Below the pieces are notes generated by a model. That model did not search any database and was not told the origin of the DNA. It was given only the letters and a program-made list of their open reading frames with translations. From positions 30,905 to 94,904 of the forward strand of contig CAUERX010000001.1 in NCBI GenBank assembly GCA_959020415.1: a stretch of DNA of 64,000 nucleotides. The letters are read 5' to 3'. This DNA comes from an uncultured bacterium (GTDB lineage: Bacteria; Bacillota_I; Bacilli_A; RF39; UBA660). Below are positions 1 to 8,145 of the stretch, in pieces (the stretch's first letter is position 1; each line of letters starts with the position of its first letter). A program made the translations under genes and the position numbers.

Positions 1-2
1 TT

Positions 3-479
3 GGTGACGACGTTTATATTTTCGACAAAGATGCTGAAACTCAGTACAAAATTAGTTTAAAGTATGAAAATGTTGAGAAAATTGCGAGTAAAGATGACAT
101 AAAATATTATAATGGCAAATGGACGACGATGACTTTAAATGAGGCACTGGATGGCAAATTATTTGATAATTATTATAGTTCAGATATTGATGGTTATGAT
201 AGAGTTAATAAAATTGGTAAGGATGAGGGATTTTATTATCTTTATAAAAAAGAAGACGATAAATATTTAGTTTATCGTGCGGATATTCAAAATCCAAAAA
301 TGAAAACATATTTATTTACAACTACTGATTTACAAAGCGTTATATATTTAAATGATTATATTTATTTTAAAAATGGTATGACATTGTACTATTATAGTTC
401 AAATGGGGTGCGCAAGGTAATTGAAAATTCAGAACTTGAGTTTAATACGGATATTTCTTTTGGTGCTTATATAAAATAA
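3..479 (+). CDS. Hypothetical protein, 5' end outside the window
   Basis: An open frame enters the window at base 3 and runs 158 codons to a stop at 477-479. The first internal ATG is at 129, but coding continues upstream of it without a stop, so the gene starts before the window. The visible part is rich in Tyr, Asp and Lys and has repeated short patterns of the type YLNDYIYFKNG and LYYYSSNG, as in beta-propeller or DUF5050-like proteins. I do not recognise the family. Its stop lies 11 bases before the patatin gene, with a GGAGGG ribosome site between, so the two are probably co-transcribed. Confidence 0.6.
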   Translation, partial: GDDVYIFDKDAETQYKISLKYENVEKIASKDDIKYYNGKWTTMTLNEALDGKLFDNYYSSDIDGYDRVNKIGKDEGFYYLYKKEDDKYLVYRADIQNPKMKTYLFTTTDLQSVIYLNDYIYFKNGMTLYYYSSNGVRKVIENSELEFNTDISFGAYIK

Positions 480-490
480 GGAGGGACATA

Positions 491-1747
491 ATGACAAAGC
501 TTGGATTAGTTTTATCTGGTGGTGGTTCTAAAGGAGCTTATCAGATTGGTGTTTATAGAGCACTTAGGAAACTTGGGAAAAGGCCAGAAATAGTAACAGG
601 AACTTCAATTGGTGCAGTTAACGGTTTGTTAATAGTTCAAGGCGATTTATACAAGGCAGCTAAGCTTTGGAAGAATATGTCTTTTTCGACTGTTTATGAT
701 GAAGAATCTTTTCATGTATGTGAAAACCCTGATATAGCGGAAATATATAGCCAATATGTTAAGTCTTTTATTTCAGAAGGCGGAATGGATGTTACTAAGT
801 TGATGGCGATATTTGATCAACTATATGAGCCGCGCAATTTCTTTGATTCACCAATTAATTATGGATTAGTTACATATAATTATTCTCAGAATAAGCCTGT
901 AATGATGACAAAAAAGGATTTAAAACCAGAAACCGTTAAAGACTATGTGGTGGCTTCTGCTTCTTGTTATCCAGCATTTAAACCATATAAAATTGGCGAT
1001 GAAATTTATATTGATGGTGGCTATTATGATAATTTGCCAATTAATTTAGCAATTGATTTAGGTGCTGAAGAGGTTGTTGCGGTTGATTTAAAGGCTGTTG
1101 GTTTTAAACGTGAACCAAAAAAGGATATTCCAATAACGGTTATTGCACCGCGTAATAAGATTGTTTCTTTCTTAGTTTTTGATAAGATGAAATCACGTGA
1201 GGCATTACGTTTTGGCTATAATGATACTATGAAGACTTATGGCAAGCTTGATGGTGATAGATTTACTTTTAAAAAAGGGAACTTGGTTCGTAATTACAAT
1301 AAATATGCGGAGACTTTTGAAAATGAAGTGCATAAAATTATTTCAAATTTAGAGGGCGGTATGCTTGGAAAAATAGCTCAATCTACAATTTTTCAAACTA
1401 TTGTGAAGAACAAGTTATCTTATCGTAATTTTAATAAGTTAGTTGAAAAAGCTGGAGCTTGTTTTGGCTTTCAAGAAGATGTTGTTTATAATATCAAAAC
1501 TTATAATAAAGGATTGTTTAATGAACTTTCTGAAATGTTACCGATAAGCCGTGAAGTTATAGTGTCAAAAATTAAGAAGAATGAATTTAAGAAAATTATT
1601 GATACTAGACAAATCGTAAGATTCTTTTATGATGCGATTGTTAATAATAGTTTAGAGGGAACTTTTAAGTTTTTACCAATATTTTCTGATGAGTTTTTAA
1701 TTGCTTTATATATTTATGTAATCAAGGGAAGGCATAATTTTTATTAA
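491..1747 (+). CDS. Patatin-like phospholipase
   Basis: A 418-aa patatin-family serine lipase expected to cleave acyl esters of phospholipids. The N-terminus has the oxyanion-hole motif GGGSKGAYQIG near residue 10. The nucleophile elbow GTSIG is near residue 37, and the catalytic Asp lies in IDGGYYDN near residue 175. Together these give the Ser-Asp dyad of the family. The C-terminal third (about 250-418) is not recognisable and is probably lineage-specific. There is no signal peptide, so it is probably cytoplasmic or membrane-associated. It follows the partial gene at the left edge by 11 bases and is closed by a terminator at 1767. The substrate is unknown. Confidence 0.9.
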   Translation: MTKLGLVLSGGGSKGAYQIGVYRALRKLGKRPEIVTGTSIGAVNGLLIVQGDLYKAAKLWKNMSFSTVYDEESFHVCENPDIAEIYSQYVKSFISEGGMDVTKLMAIFDQLYEPRNFFDSPINYGLVTYNYSQNKPVMMTKKDLKPETVKDYVVASASCYPAFKPYKIGDEIYIDGGYYDNLPINLAIDLGAEEVVAVDLKAVGFKREPKKDIPITVIAPRNKIVSFLVFDKMKSREALRFGYNDTMKTYGKLDGDRFTFKKGNLVRNYNKYAETFENEVHKIISNLEGGMLGKIAQSTIFQTIVKNKLSYRNFNKLVEKAGACFGFQEDVVYNIKTYNKGLFNELSEMLPISREVIVSKIKKNEFKKIIDTRQIVRFFYDAIVNNSLEGTFKFLPIFSDEFLIALYIYVIKGRHNFY

Positions 1748-1766
1748 TTTGGTTTTACATAGGGAG

Positions 1767-1806
1767 TGCCTAAAACATATGTAATATAGTGTTTTTAGGC
1801 ATTTTT
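1767..1806 (+). terminator. Intrinsic terminator after the patatin gene
   Basis: TGCCTAAAA pairs with TTTTAGGCA across an AT-rich loop and is followed by a T run. It ends the patatin transcript. The T run abuts the trpS promoter. Confidence 0.8.
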
Positions 1807-1808
1807 CT

Positions 1809-1837
1809 TGTTATTTATTTGCTATGTGTGTTATAAT
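1809..1837 (+). promoter_or_regulatory. Sigma-A-type promoter of trpS
   Basis: TTGTTA, a 17-base spacer and TATAAT (1832-1837) precede trpS closely. The short leader leaves no room for a T-box or TRAP-type attenuator. Confidence 0.7.
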
Positions 1838-1854
1838 CTTAGAAGGTGATATGA

Positions 1855-2874
1855 ATGAAAAAGACAGTTTTAACGGGCATTAGGCCAACAGGTAATTTAC
1901 ATTTTGGACATTATTTTGGAGCTTGTCAAAACTGGCTAAAACTTCAAGATAATTCAAATTATGATTTTTATTTGGAAATAGCGGATATTCAGGCTTTAAC
2001 TGATAATTTTGATAATCCAGAGAAAGTGAGAACTAATGTTCGCGAGATAACGATTGATATGCTTTCTATTGGCATCGATCCAGAAAAGATCCATTTGTTT
2101 ATTCAATCAAAGATACCAGAAATTGCTGAATTAACAGTACTTTATTCAAATTTGGTAACAATGGCAAGATTATATCGTAATCCTACTGTGAAGACAGAAA
2201 TTGCTCAGAAAAAGGCTTTATTTGGGCATGACGGTGAAAGTGTAACCTATGGTTTTGTAGGTTATCCTGTTTCACAGGCTGCTGATATTACGGCTTTTGA
2301 TGGCCAGCTTATTCCAGTTGGTGAGGATCAATTGCCTTTAATTGAACAATGCCGCGAAATAGTTCGCAAATTTAATTCTATCTATGGAGATACGTTACGT
2401 GAGCCAGAGCCTTTATTATCAGAGACTCCGCGTATTAAAGGTCTTGATGGCGGGGAAAAGATGGGAAAAAGTTTAGGTAATGGTATTTTCCTTGCTGATG
2501 ACGAGGAAACTATTAAGAAGAAAATTATGGGGGCAGTAACAGACCCTGATAAAATTCATAAGGATGACCCGGCTAACCCAGATGTTTGTATGGTTTTTTA
2601 TTATCACAAATTAATTGGAAGTAATAATTTAGAAAATATATGTAAGGAATGTAAGAGTGGTAAGCGGGGATGTGTTGGTTGTAAGAAAGAATTGGTAGGT
2701 AATATGTTAGACTTTTTAAAACCAATTCATGAAAAAAGGGCCTACTATGAAACACATCCAGAATTCGTTGATGAAATTCTTATCAAAGGAACAAAGAAAG
2801 CTCGTAAGAAATCTACTCAGGTTATGAAACAGGTAAAACACGCTATAAAAATTGATTATTTTGAAAATGATTAG
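1855..2874 (+). CDS. trpS: Tryptophanyl-tRNA synthetase
   Basis: A class I aminoacyl-tRNA synthetase of 339 aa that charges tRNA-Trp. The HIGH-type signature appears as GNLHFGHYFG near residue 13 and the KMSKS-type loop as EKMGKSLGNG near residue 200. The C-terminal part has four cysteines, C245, C266, C273 and C276, spaced C-x20-C-x6-C-x2-C. This resembles the C-x22-C-x6-C-x2-C motif that binds a [4Fe-4S] cluster in Thermotoga maritima TrpRS, so an iron-sulphur form is likely. The start at 1855 is preferred over an out-of-frame ATG at 1851. The stop lies inside the downstream terminator stem. Confidence 0.96.
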   Translation: MKKTVLTGIRPTGNLHFGHYFGACQNWLKLQDNSNYDFYLEIADIQALTDNFDNPEKVRTNVREITIDMLSIGIDPEKIHLFIQSKIPEIAELTVLYSNLVTMARLYRNPTVKTEIAQKKALFGHDGESVTYGFVGYPVSQAADITAFDGQLIPVGEDQLPLIEQCREIVRKFNSIYGDTLREPEPLLSETPRIKGLDGGEKMGKSLGNGIFLADDEETIKKKIMGAVTDPDKIHKDDPANPDVCMVFYYHKLIGSNNLENICKECKSGKRGCVGCKKELVGNMLDFLKPIHEKRAYYETHPEFVDEILIKGTKKARKKSTQVMKQVKHAIKIDYFEND

Positions 2875-2899
2875 TATTTAATATTAATCATTTTTTTTA
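2866..2899 (+). terminator. Intrinsic terminator of trpS
   Basis: A perfect 8-bp stem, AATGATTA with TAATCATT, followed by eight T. The trpS stop codon is inside the left arm. Confidence 0.85.
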
Positions 2900-2920
2900 G
2901 CTATTTGGGTATATTTTAAT

Positions 2921-3754
2921 ATGAAGAAAAATATTTTAAAAGGTTTTATTATTGGAATTGCCAAAATTATTCCTGGGGTTAGTGGAAGTTTACTTGCGAT
3001 ATCATTAGGCGTTTATGAACGGGTGCTTGAAATTATTGCTAATTTTCGGAATATTACTTGGCGTAAATTTTGCTTTATTTTGTGGTTAGCACTTGGTGCT
3101 TTAGTTGGGGTAAGTTTGTTCAGCCGGGGTGTAAAGTGGCTTTTGAATGAATTTTATTTTCCGACTATGTTACTTTTTATTGGCTTAATAATTGGCGGTC
3201 TTCCTGAAATATGGCGAGAAATACGGGGGGGAAAGTCTGGCTTTAGAAGAATAGTAATTTTCTGTTTGGCATTGACATTTTCTTACAGTCTGGGATCTTT
3301 GGGAACACTTGACACACTTGATTCTGGTAACATTTTTATTTATTTTGGGCTTGGGTTACTTGAGGCTTTTTCTTCTATAGTACCGGGTATAAGTGGAACG
3401 GCTATTTATATGTCTTTAGGGTGTTATGACATGCTTTTAGACTTTTTTAGTAATATTTTTAATCCGGTATATTTTAAATTTGGTATTGCCTTCGCTATTG
3501 GTATTTTGGTGGGTGTTATTATTTTAGCTAAGTTAATTACATTGTTACTTAAGCATTATAAGGTGGAGACGTATTTTGCTATTTTTGGTTTTATGGCGGC
3601 ATCTTTGATTATAATGCTTAAAGAATCTTTTACAGGTGTATTTAGTGGAGCCGTCAATGGATTTACTATTTTGTTATTTTTACTTGGCATAGTTGGTTTA
3701 TTTTTGGGCTATAAAATTACGATTAAAATAAATGATTTATTAGCAAGTGATTAG
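2921..3754 (+). CDS. DUF368 family membrane protein, probable undecaprenyl-phosphate transporter (PopT-like)
   Basis: A 277-aa polytopic membrane protein with the inverted-repeat DUF368 signature: IIPGVSGS near residue 16 and IVPGISGT near residue 153, each ahead of hydrophobic helices. DUF368 proteins (PopT) are known to return undecaprenyl phosphate to the inner leaflet for cell-wall lipid-carrier recycling. That role is inferred here from family membership. About eight hydrophobic segments are visible. No Shine-Dalgarno site is obvious, and the start is the first ATG after the trpS terminator. It stands alone between trpS and a small conserved-looking gene. Confidence 0.88.
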   Translation: MKKNILKGFIIGIAKIIPGVSGSLLAISLGVYERVLEIIANFRNITWRKFCFILWLALGALVGVSLFSRGVKWLLNEFYFPTMLLFIGLIIGGLPEIWREIRGGKSGFRRIVIFCLALTFSYSLGSLGTLDTLDSGNIFIYFGLGLLEAFSSIVPGISGTAIYMSLGCYDMLLDFFSNIFNPVYFKFGIAFAIGILVGVIILAKLITLLLKHYKVETYFAIFGFMAASLIIMLKESFTGVFSGAVNGFTILLFLLGIVGLFLGYKITIKINDLLASD

Positions 3755-3787
3755 AATAAACGCATAATATTATATAGAGGTGATAAG

Positions 3788-4162
3788 ATGGAAAAGAAAA
3801 TACCAGGTGTATTTGCAAACAAGGTTCCGAGAAAAGCTGGAAATAATAAGTCGGTTTTTGATTCAAGTAAAGAAGAGATGGGTCTACTTGATGCTGATGA
3901 CAGAACTTCTAGAGTAGCTAGTAATGGTAAGACTTCAGGTATAGCTGGTTTAAGTTCTGGTAAAGTGGTTAATAAAAATATTAATCAAAAAATAAATGAG
4001 GTATTTAATTCTTCCAACTATATTTATAAAGCTGACGTTGAGCTGACGTTGAAAAGTGGCACTGTAGTTAAACGTGTTGTTGGTAGAAATTCAACACATT
4101 TGATTACGATTGAAAACGAATTAATTCCGATTTCTGATGTTATTGATATAAAACGTAAGTAA
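3788..4162 (+). CDS. Hypothetical protein, possibly sporulation-related by context
   Basis: A 124-aa soluble protein preceded by GAGGTGAT. The first 70 residues are low-complexity and polar (Lys, Ser, Gly, Asn), probably disordered. Residues about 75-124 look like a compact beta-rich domain with alternating hydrophobic residues (ADVELTLKSG, HLITIENELIPISDVIDI). I do not recognise the family. It faces a CotZ-like coat gene and lies just before a YutH-like gene, which hints at a spore role, but there is no direct evidence. Confidence 0.65.
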   Translation: MEKKIPGVFANKVPRKAGNNKSVFDSSKEEMGLLDADDRTSRVASNGKTSGIAGLSSGKVVNKNINQKINEVFNSSNYIYKADVELTLKSGTVVKRVVGRNSTHLITIENELIPISDVIDIKRK

Positions 4163-4170
4163 TTTATTGC

Positions 4171-4205
4171 GAATAAAAAAAGGCTTTTTAAGGCCTTATT
4201 TTTAT
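4171..4205. terminator. Terminator between convergent genes
   Basis: An A run, a hairpin built from AAGGC and GCCTT, and then a T run lie between two convergent stop codons. It can serve both directions. Confidence 0.6.
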
Positions 4206-4648
4206 ACGCATTCAACGAATGTGTCTTGTAAACATTTTAATGCGCATACGCAGTTTAAGTTCATTGTAAAGAAACTGTTAGTAGCCACATAAGGTATTGT
4301 ATCTGCTTCAGTTGTATCTGGATTAGCAGCTAGAACACGGAAAGTAGCACAGCATCCATCTACTTTTTCAACTCTAAATACACTTGAGCATGTAACACCA
4401 ACGGTATCGCAAGTAACATTTTCTTTAGTTGTAGGCATAGCCCATGGTGTTCCATTACCACAGCAGGTATATAACATTATTGGTCTAGTGTTACAACCTA
4501 CTGTTGATACTGAACAACCTAGGAAACCACGGTCGCAGGTATCTAAACATGATTCAGCGCACTCAGCGTTGTCTTGTAATATGTTGATAACTGTTAGAAT
4601 TTCAGAAATACATCTGCATTCGTTTGAATTGTTATTATTGTTACACAT
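4202..4648 (-). CDS. CotZ/CotY-like spore coat protein
   Basis: A 148-aa cysteine-rich protein of the CotY/CotZ spore-coat crust family. It begins MCNNNNN and contains about sixteen cysteines, many as CxC or CC pairs (ECRC, YTCCGNG, DGCCATF, NCVCALKC). Crust proteins form disulphide-linked two-dimensional arrays on the spore surface. A longer in-frame start exists at 4675, but AGGGGTGG lies five bases before the ATG at 4648, so I use that. It is monocistronic and convergent with the gene on its left. Expression late in sporulation under sigma-K is expected for the family, but I could not define a promoter. Confidence 0.85.
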   Translation of the reverse strand: MCNNNNNSNECRCISEILTVINILQDNAECAESCLDTCDRGFLGCSVSTVGCNTRPIMLYTCCGNGTPWAMPTTKENVTCDTVGVTCSSVFRVEKVDGCCATFRVLAANPDTTEADTIPYVATNSFFTMNLNCVCALKCLQDTFVECV

Positions 4649-4811
4649 ATAATCCACCCCTTCATTTATTCTCAATATAACATATTCTAAATGTACAAAA
4701 GGGTGTAAAGTAAATACCCAGATGTTGAAGAAAATAATATTAAGTTTTATTTATTAATTTTTTTGACATTTCAATTTGTCTATTATCATAAAATTAAATG
4801 GGGTGAATATC

Positions 4812-5816
4812 ATGAAAAATGCAATTAATTATTATTACAACTTAATTATTGATGATATTCATCAAAATGACAAGATGTATTATTTTGATTATGGTGGAAT
4901 TCGTTATGCGCTTGTTACTTATTCTGGTGATGTTAATGCTTTACAGGAAATTTATAATTTACATCTTAATTTGCTTAGAAATGGAATATATGTTCATCAA
5001 ATTATTTTAAACAAAGACAAACAAATTGTTACACTTATTAATGGTGTTCCTTATGTTTTGATGCAAATAACATATCATGAAGGGGCAATAGATTTTAATA
5101 AAATGATAGCGTTTGCTGGGATTGGTGTATTAGATAATCTTGAAATTATAGATATAAAAGGTTATGGTTCAGGGCAAATGGGTTATAATGTAGCGTCAAA
5201 TAATAATTTTCGTGGTAGAACTAAAGGTGGCAAAAGGTCGGTTAGTAGTTCAATTTTAGAACGAATTGATTGGGGGACTCTTTGGTCTAATAAGAATGAT
5301 CATTTAGAATACCAAATTAGTCAATTAGGGCAAAAACATCCGTTAATACGAGATAGTTTTAGTTACTTCATTGGCTTGGGGGAAACTAGTATTCAATTGG
5401 TCAATACTTTATCTATGGGAAATGTTACTAAAGTTGTTGCTCATAAAAGGATTAGAGATGATGATACGCTTTTTGATTTATATAATCCTTTGAATCTAAT
5501 TATTGATAGTGAAGTCCGTGATGCCGCTGAATATTTTAAAAATAGTTTTTTTAACGGCAAGGATATTACTGATGAACTTAATTATTTTTTGGTGTATTCT
5601 AGTTTAAACGGGACTGAATATTTACTTTTTTTGGCCAGAATGTTATATCCGACGTATTATTTTGATTTATATGAAGATATTATAAGTGGGAATGAAAAGG
5701 ATGAAGAAATACAAAAAATCATCGAGTTAACCGATGATTATGAAAAACTTCTTAAAAATTTATATAGATATTATAAGACTATATTGCAAATTCCGCCAAT
5801 TGAATGGTTAGAATAG
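4812..5816 (+). CDS. YutH/CotS-like spore coat-associated protein
   Basis: A 334-aa protein resembling the YutH/CotS group, which has a kinase-like (aminoglycoside phosphotransferase) fold and is found in Bacillus spore coats. Family-like features are the N-terminal YYFDYGGIRYALV segment and the central ERIDWGTLW...NDHLEYQISQLGQKHPLIR block. A TTG start upstream (4776) is rejected because GGGGTGA lies just before the ATG at 4812. In Bacillus, yutH lies near the NifU-like gene yutI, and here the NifU-like gene is the next, convergent gene, which supports the call. CATAAAAT upstream of the gene resembles a sigma-E -10 element. Confidence 0.7.
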   Translation: MKNAINYYYNLIIDDIHQNDKMYYFDYGGIRYALVTYSGDVNALQEIYNLHLNLLRNGIYVHQIILNKDKQIVTLINGVPYVLMQITYHEGAIDFNKMIAFAGIGVLDNLEIIDIKGYGSGQMGYNVASNNNFRGRTKGGKRSVSSSILERIDWGTLWSNKNDHLEYQISQLGQKHPLIRDSFSYFIGLGETSIQLVNTLSMGNVTKVVAHKRIRDDDTLFDLYNPLNLIIDSEVRDAAEYFKNSFFNGKDITDELNYFLVYSSLNGTEYLLFLARMLYPTYYFDLYEDIISGNEKDEEIQKIIELTDDYEKLLKNLYRYYKTILQIPPIEWLE

Positions 5817-5823
5817 TTATAAA

Positions 5824-6087
5824 TTATTCAAGGTTGATGTTTGTTATATTAATTACTTCTTTAATGTTTGGGATTTCTTCTTTTAGAGCTGATTCTACGC
5901 CTTCTTTTAGGGTAATATCAATAAGCTCGCAGCCTGCGCAGGCCCCCAACATTTTTATATAGACAATATTGTTTTCATATTTTATGAATTCAATATTTCC
6001 TCCATCACTAACTAAAAATGGACGCAATTTATCAATTATTTCAATGATTTTTTCTTTTTCTTGATCTTCATTTGTAATTTTTGTCAT
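5824..6087 (-). CDS. NifU-like iron-sulphur scaffold domain protein (YutI type)
   Basis: An 87-aa protein equal to the NifU C-terminal domain. It has the LRPFLVSDGGNIEF block near residue 22 and the cluster-binding CAGC motif near residue 50. Such proteins carry or assemble Fe-S clusters and deliver them to target enzymes. Likely clients here include NrdG, Nth and the Fe-S-type TrpRS, but this is inference. It ends eight bases from the stop of the convergent YutH-like gene. GGTGAT precedes the ATG. Confidence 0.9.
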   Translation of the reverse strand: MTKITNEDQEKEKIIEIIDKLRPFLVSDGGNIEFIKYENNIVYIKMLGACAGCELIDITLKEGVESALKEEIPNIKEVINITNINLE

Positions 6088-6194
6088 TATATCACCGAGT
6101 TTATTATATAATAGGATAGGGTGGAAAGTAAAGGTTTTTCTTTTGATATTTTTGTGATATAATTACTAGTAGGTTTAGATTTAGAGGTGTTTAT

Positions 6195-6572
6195 ATGGCA
6201 AAATATGAGAAAGGAAAAATTGTAAGAGGCACAGTAACTTGTATTGAGCCTTATGGGGCTTTTGTATCTTTTGATGAAAGGTATACTGGACTTATTCATA
6301 TTTCTGAGGTATCACGTGGCTTTGTCAGAAGTATTAGTGACTTTCTAAGTGTAGGTGACCACATTTATGCTGAAGTGTTAGACGTTGATGAAGAGAAATT
6401 TCATTTGAAGCTTAGTATTAAAAATGTTCAGTATAAAGTTAATGGAGCACCACGTCGTAGAAAAGTCGTGGAAACTAAGTCTGGCTTTAAGACTTTAGCT
6501 TTAAAACTGCCTATCTGGACAGCTGAAAAAATAAAAAGTATTAAAAAAGAAGAAAAGAGTATTGACAAATAA
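6195..6572 (+). CDS. S1-domain RNA-binding protein (YugI/CvfD type)
   Basis: A 125-aa protein with one S1 OB-fold at residues 1-75 (KGKIVRGTVTCIEPYGAFVSF, GLIHISEVS, GDHIYAEVLDVDEEK), followed by a basic tail. Short S1 proteins of this type (YugI/GSP13, CvfD) bind RNA or ribosomes and affect translation and stress responses. GAGGTG lies upstream of the ATG. The gene ends inside the -35 region of the tRNA promoter at 6562. Confidence 0.85.
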   Translation: MAKYEKGKIVRGTVTCIEPYGAFVSFDERYTGLIHISEVSRGFVRSISDFLSVGDHIYAEVLDVDEEKFHLKLSIKNVQYKVNGAPRRRKVVETKSGFKTLALKLPIWTAEKIKSIKKEEKSIDK

Positions 6573-6590
6573 TTGTTTAAATGTTATATT
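6562..6590 (+). promoter_or_regulatory. Promoter of the first tRNA array
   Basis: TTGACA (6562-6567), a 17-base spacer and TATATT (6585-6590) lie 21 bases before tRNA-Val. The -35 hexamer overlaps the last codons of the S1 gene. Confidence 0.85.
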
Positions 6591-6611
6591 TAATTACGTC
6601 CAGAGGTAATC

Positions 6612-6688
6612 GGGCGATTAGCTCAGTTGGTTAGAGCACCTGCCTTACAAGCAGGGGGTCATAGGTTCGAGTCCTATATCGCCCACCA
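6612..6688 (+). tRNA. tRNA-Val (TAC)
   Basis: A 77-nt cloverleaf. The anticodon loop CTTACAA gives TAC. The T-arm has GGTTCGAGTCC, and CCA is encoded. It is the first gene of a five-tRNA operon. Confidence 0.97.
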
Positions 6689-6696
6689 TTTTTTTT

Positions 6697-6772
<76 letters not shown>

Positions 6773-6778
6773 TTTTTT

Positions 6779-6862
6779 GGAGAGGTAGCGAAGTGGCTAA
6801 ACGCGGCAGACTGTAAATCTGTTCCTTCGGGTTCGATGGTTCGAATCCATCTCTCTCCACCA
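6779..6862 (+). tRNA. tRNA-Tyr (GTA)
   Basis: An 84-nt class II tRNA with a long variable arm. The anticodon loop CTGTAAA gives GTA. CCA is encoded. Confidence 0.97.
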
Positions 6863-6871
6863 TTACTGTAT

Positions 6872-6946
6872 TGCCTCGTGGCCAAGCGGTAAGGCACCAC
6901 ACTTTGACTGTGGCATTCGCTAGTTCGAATCTAGCCGAGGCAGCCA
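6872..6946 (+). tRNA. tRNA-Gln (TTG)
   Basis: A 75-nt cloverleaf with anticodon TTG in the loop CTTTGAC and encoded CCA. Confidence 0.97.
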
Positions 6947-6954
6947 TTATATTT

Positions 6955-7030
6955 GTCCTGTTAGCTCAGTCGGTAGAGCATTTGACTTTTAATCAAAGGG
7001 TCGTGAGTTCGAATCTCGCACAGGACACCA
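6955..7030 (+). tRNA. tRNA-Lys (TTT)
   Basis: A 76-nt cloverleaf with anticodon TTT and encoded CCA. It is the last gene of the first array and is followed by a terminator. Confidence 0.97.
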
Positions 7031-7041
7031 TTTCGTATGTT

Positions 7042-7075
7042 AAGAAATCCTTTATTTTTTAAGGATTTCTTTTAT
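7042..7075 (+). terminator. Terminator of the first tRNA array
   Basis: AAGAAATCC pairs with GGATTTCTT and is followed by a T-rich tail. The 300 bases from here to the next array are AT-rich and show no gene. Confidence 0.8.
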
Positions 7076-7335
7076 TAATAATTATTATATATTTTTATAA
7101 AAGCAAAAAGATTAGTTAAGTGTATAAGGTGTTGATAACGAATAGAAGAATATATTTTATTGATAAAATATATTGCATATAGGTAATAAAAATAAATTTT
7201 TAAACATATATTATTTATGGGTTGATAAAAATCAAAAAATTTGCTAAAATATATTTGCAAATACGTTTTAGATTTGTTTTACATTTAAAAATCTAAAAAA
7301 ATGCAAAAAAATGTTTATTTTTATGAAAATTATGT

Positions 7336-7341
7336 TATAAT
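7336..7341 (+). promoter_or_regulatory. Probable -10 box of the second tRNA array
   Basis: TATAAT lies 48 bases before tRNA-Leu. No good -35 hexamer is seen. The transcript would start near a small stem made of TTCTGTTT and AAACAGAA. Confidence 0.5.
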
Positions 7342-7388
7342 TAATATGTTCTGTTTTTAAGAAACAGAATGTAAGTATGAATTTAGAT

Positions 7389-7477
7389 GCCTGAGTGGCG
7401 AAATTGGTAGACGCACAGGACTTAAAATCCTGCGGGAGTCATATCCCGTGCCGGTTCAAGTCCGGCCTTAGGCACCA
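7389..7477 (+). tRNA. tRNA-Leu (TAA)
   Basis: An 89-nt class II tRNA with anticodon loop CTTAAAA, a long variable arm and encoded CCA. It is the first gene of a seven-tRNA array. Confidence 0.97.
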
Positions 7478-7487
7478 TTTCTTGTTT

Positions 7488-7578
7488 GGAGAAATACCCA
7501 AGTCTGGTTGAAGGGATTGGTCTTGAAAACCAAGAGGTCGGAAACGGCGCGGGGGTTCGAATCCCTCTTTCTCCGCCA
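7488..7578 (+). tRNA. tRNA-Ser (TGA)
   Basis: A 91-nt class II tRNA. The anticodon loop CTTGAAA gives TGA. It has a long variable arm and encoded CCA. Confidence 0.97.
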
Positions 7579-7609
7579 ATTTTTGTTTATATTTTGTTTT
7601 TGGTAATAT

Positions 7610-7686
7610 CGCGGGATGGAGCAGTTTGGTAGCTCGTTGGGCTCATAACCCGAAGGTCGTTGGTTCAAATCCAGCTCCCGCAACCA
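7610..7686 (+). tRNA. Initiator tRNA-fMet (CAT)
   Basis: A 77-nt tRNA with anticodon CAT. The unpaired C1-A72 end and three consecutive G-C pairs in the anticodon stem (GGG with CCC) identify it as the initiator rather than elongator or Ile2 type. Confidence 0.96.
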
Positions 7687-7692
7687 AAATTT

Positions 7693-7768
7693 GGTCCCGT
7701 GGTGTAGCGGTTATCACGTCTGCCTGTCACGCAGAAGATCGCGAGTTCAATTCTCGTCGGGACCGCCA
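7693..7768 (+). tRNA. tRNA-Asp (GTC)
   Basis: A 76-nt cloverleaf with anticodon loop CTGTCAC and encoded CCA. Confidence 0.97.
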
Positions 7769-7777
7769 TTTTATTTT

Positions 7778-7853
<76 letters not shown>

Positions 7854-7889
7854 TTAAATTATTCGTTCATTTAGACTTACTAAAGTCTT

Positions 7890-7966
7890 GCGCCCATAGC
7901 TCAATTGGATAGAGCGTTTGACTACGGATCAAAAGGTTATGGGTTCGACTCCTATTGGGCGCGCCA
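7890..7966 (+). tRNA. tRNA-Arg (ACG)
   Basis: A 77-nt cloverleaf with anticodon ACG, which TadA would be expected to edit to ICG. CCA is encoded. Confidence 0.97.
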
Positions 7967-7969
7967 TTA

Positions 7970-8046
7970 CGGGAAGTAGTTCAACTTGGTAGAGCACTTG
8001 GTTTGGGACCAAGCTGTTGCAGGTTCAAATCCTGTCTTCCCGACCA
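7970..8046 (+). tRNA. tRNA-Pro (TGG)
   Basis: A 77-nt cloverleaf with anticodon TGG and encoded CCA. It is the last gene of the second array. Confidence 0.97.
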
Positions 8047-8058
8047 TTTCGTAAAGAT

Positions 8059-8080
8059 AACCGCGGTAGCGGTTTTTTTA
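8059..8080 (+). terminator. Terminator of the second tRNA array
   Basis: AACCGC, loop GGTA, GCGGTT, then seven T. A classic intrinsic terminator. Confidence 0.92.
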
Positions 8081-8145
8081 TGTTCAAAATGGAGTGTGTA
8101 GCAAATAATGCAACAGCTTAACCAAACCATCTTGTGCTTTAGTAT

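Noticed and set aside
1748..1854. T-box or other riboswitch before trpS
   Set aside because: The gap is filled by the terminator of the upstream gene and a promoter close to the start codon. No T-box sequence is present.
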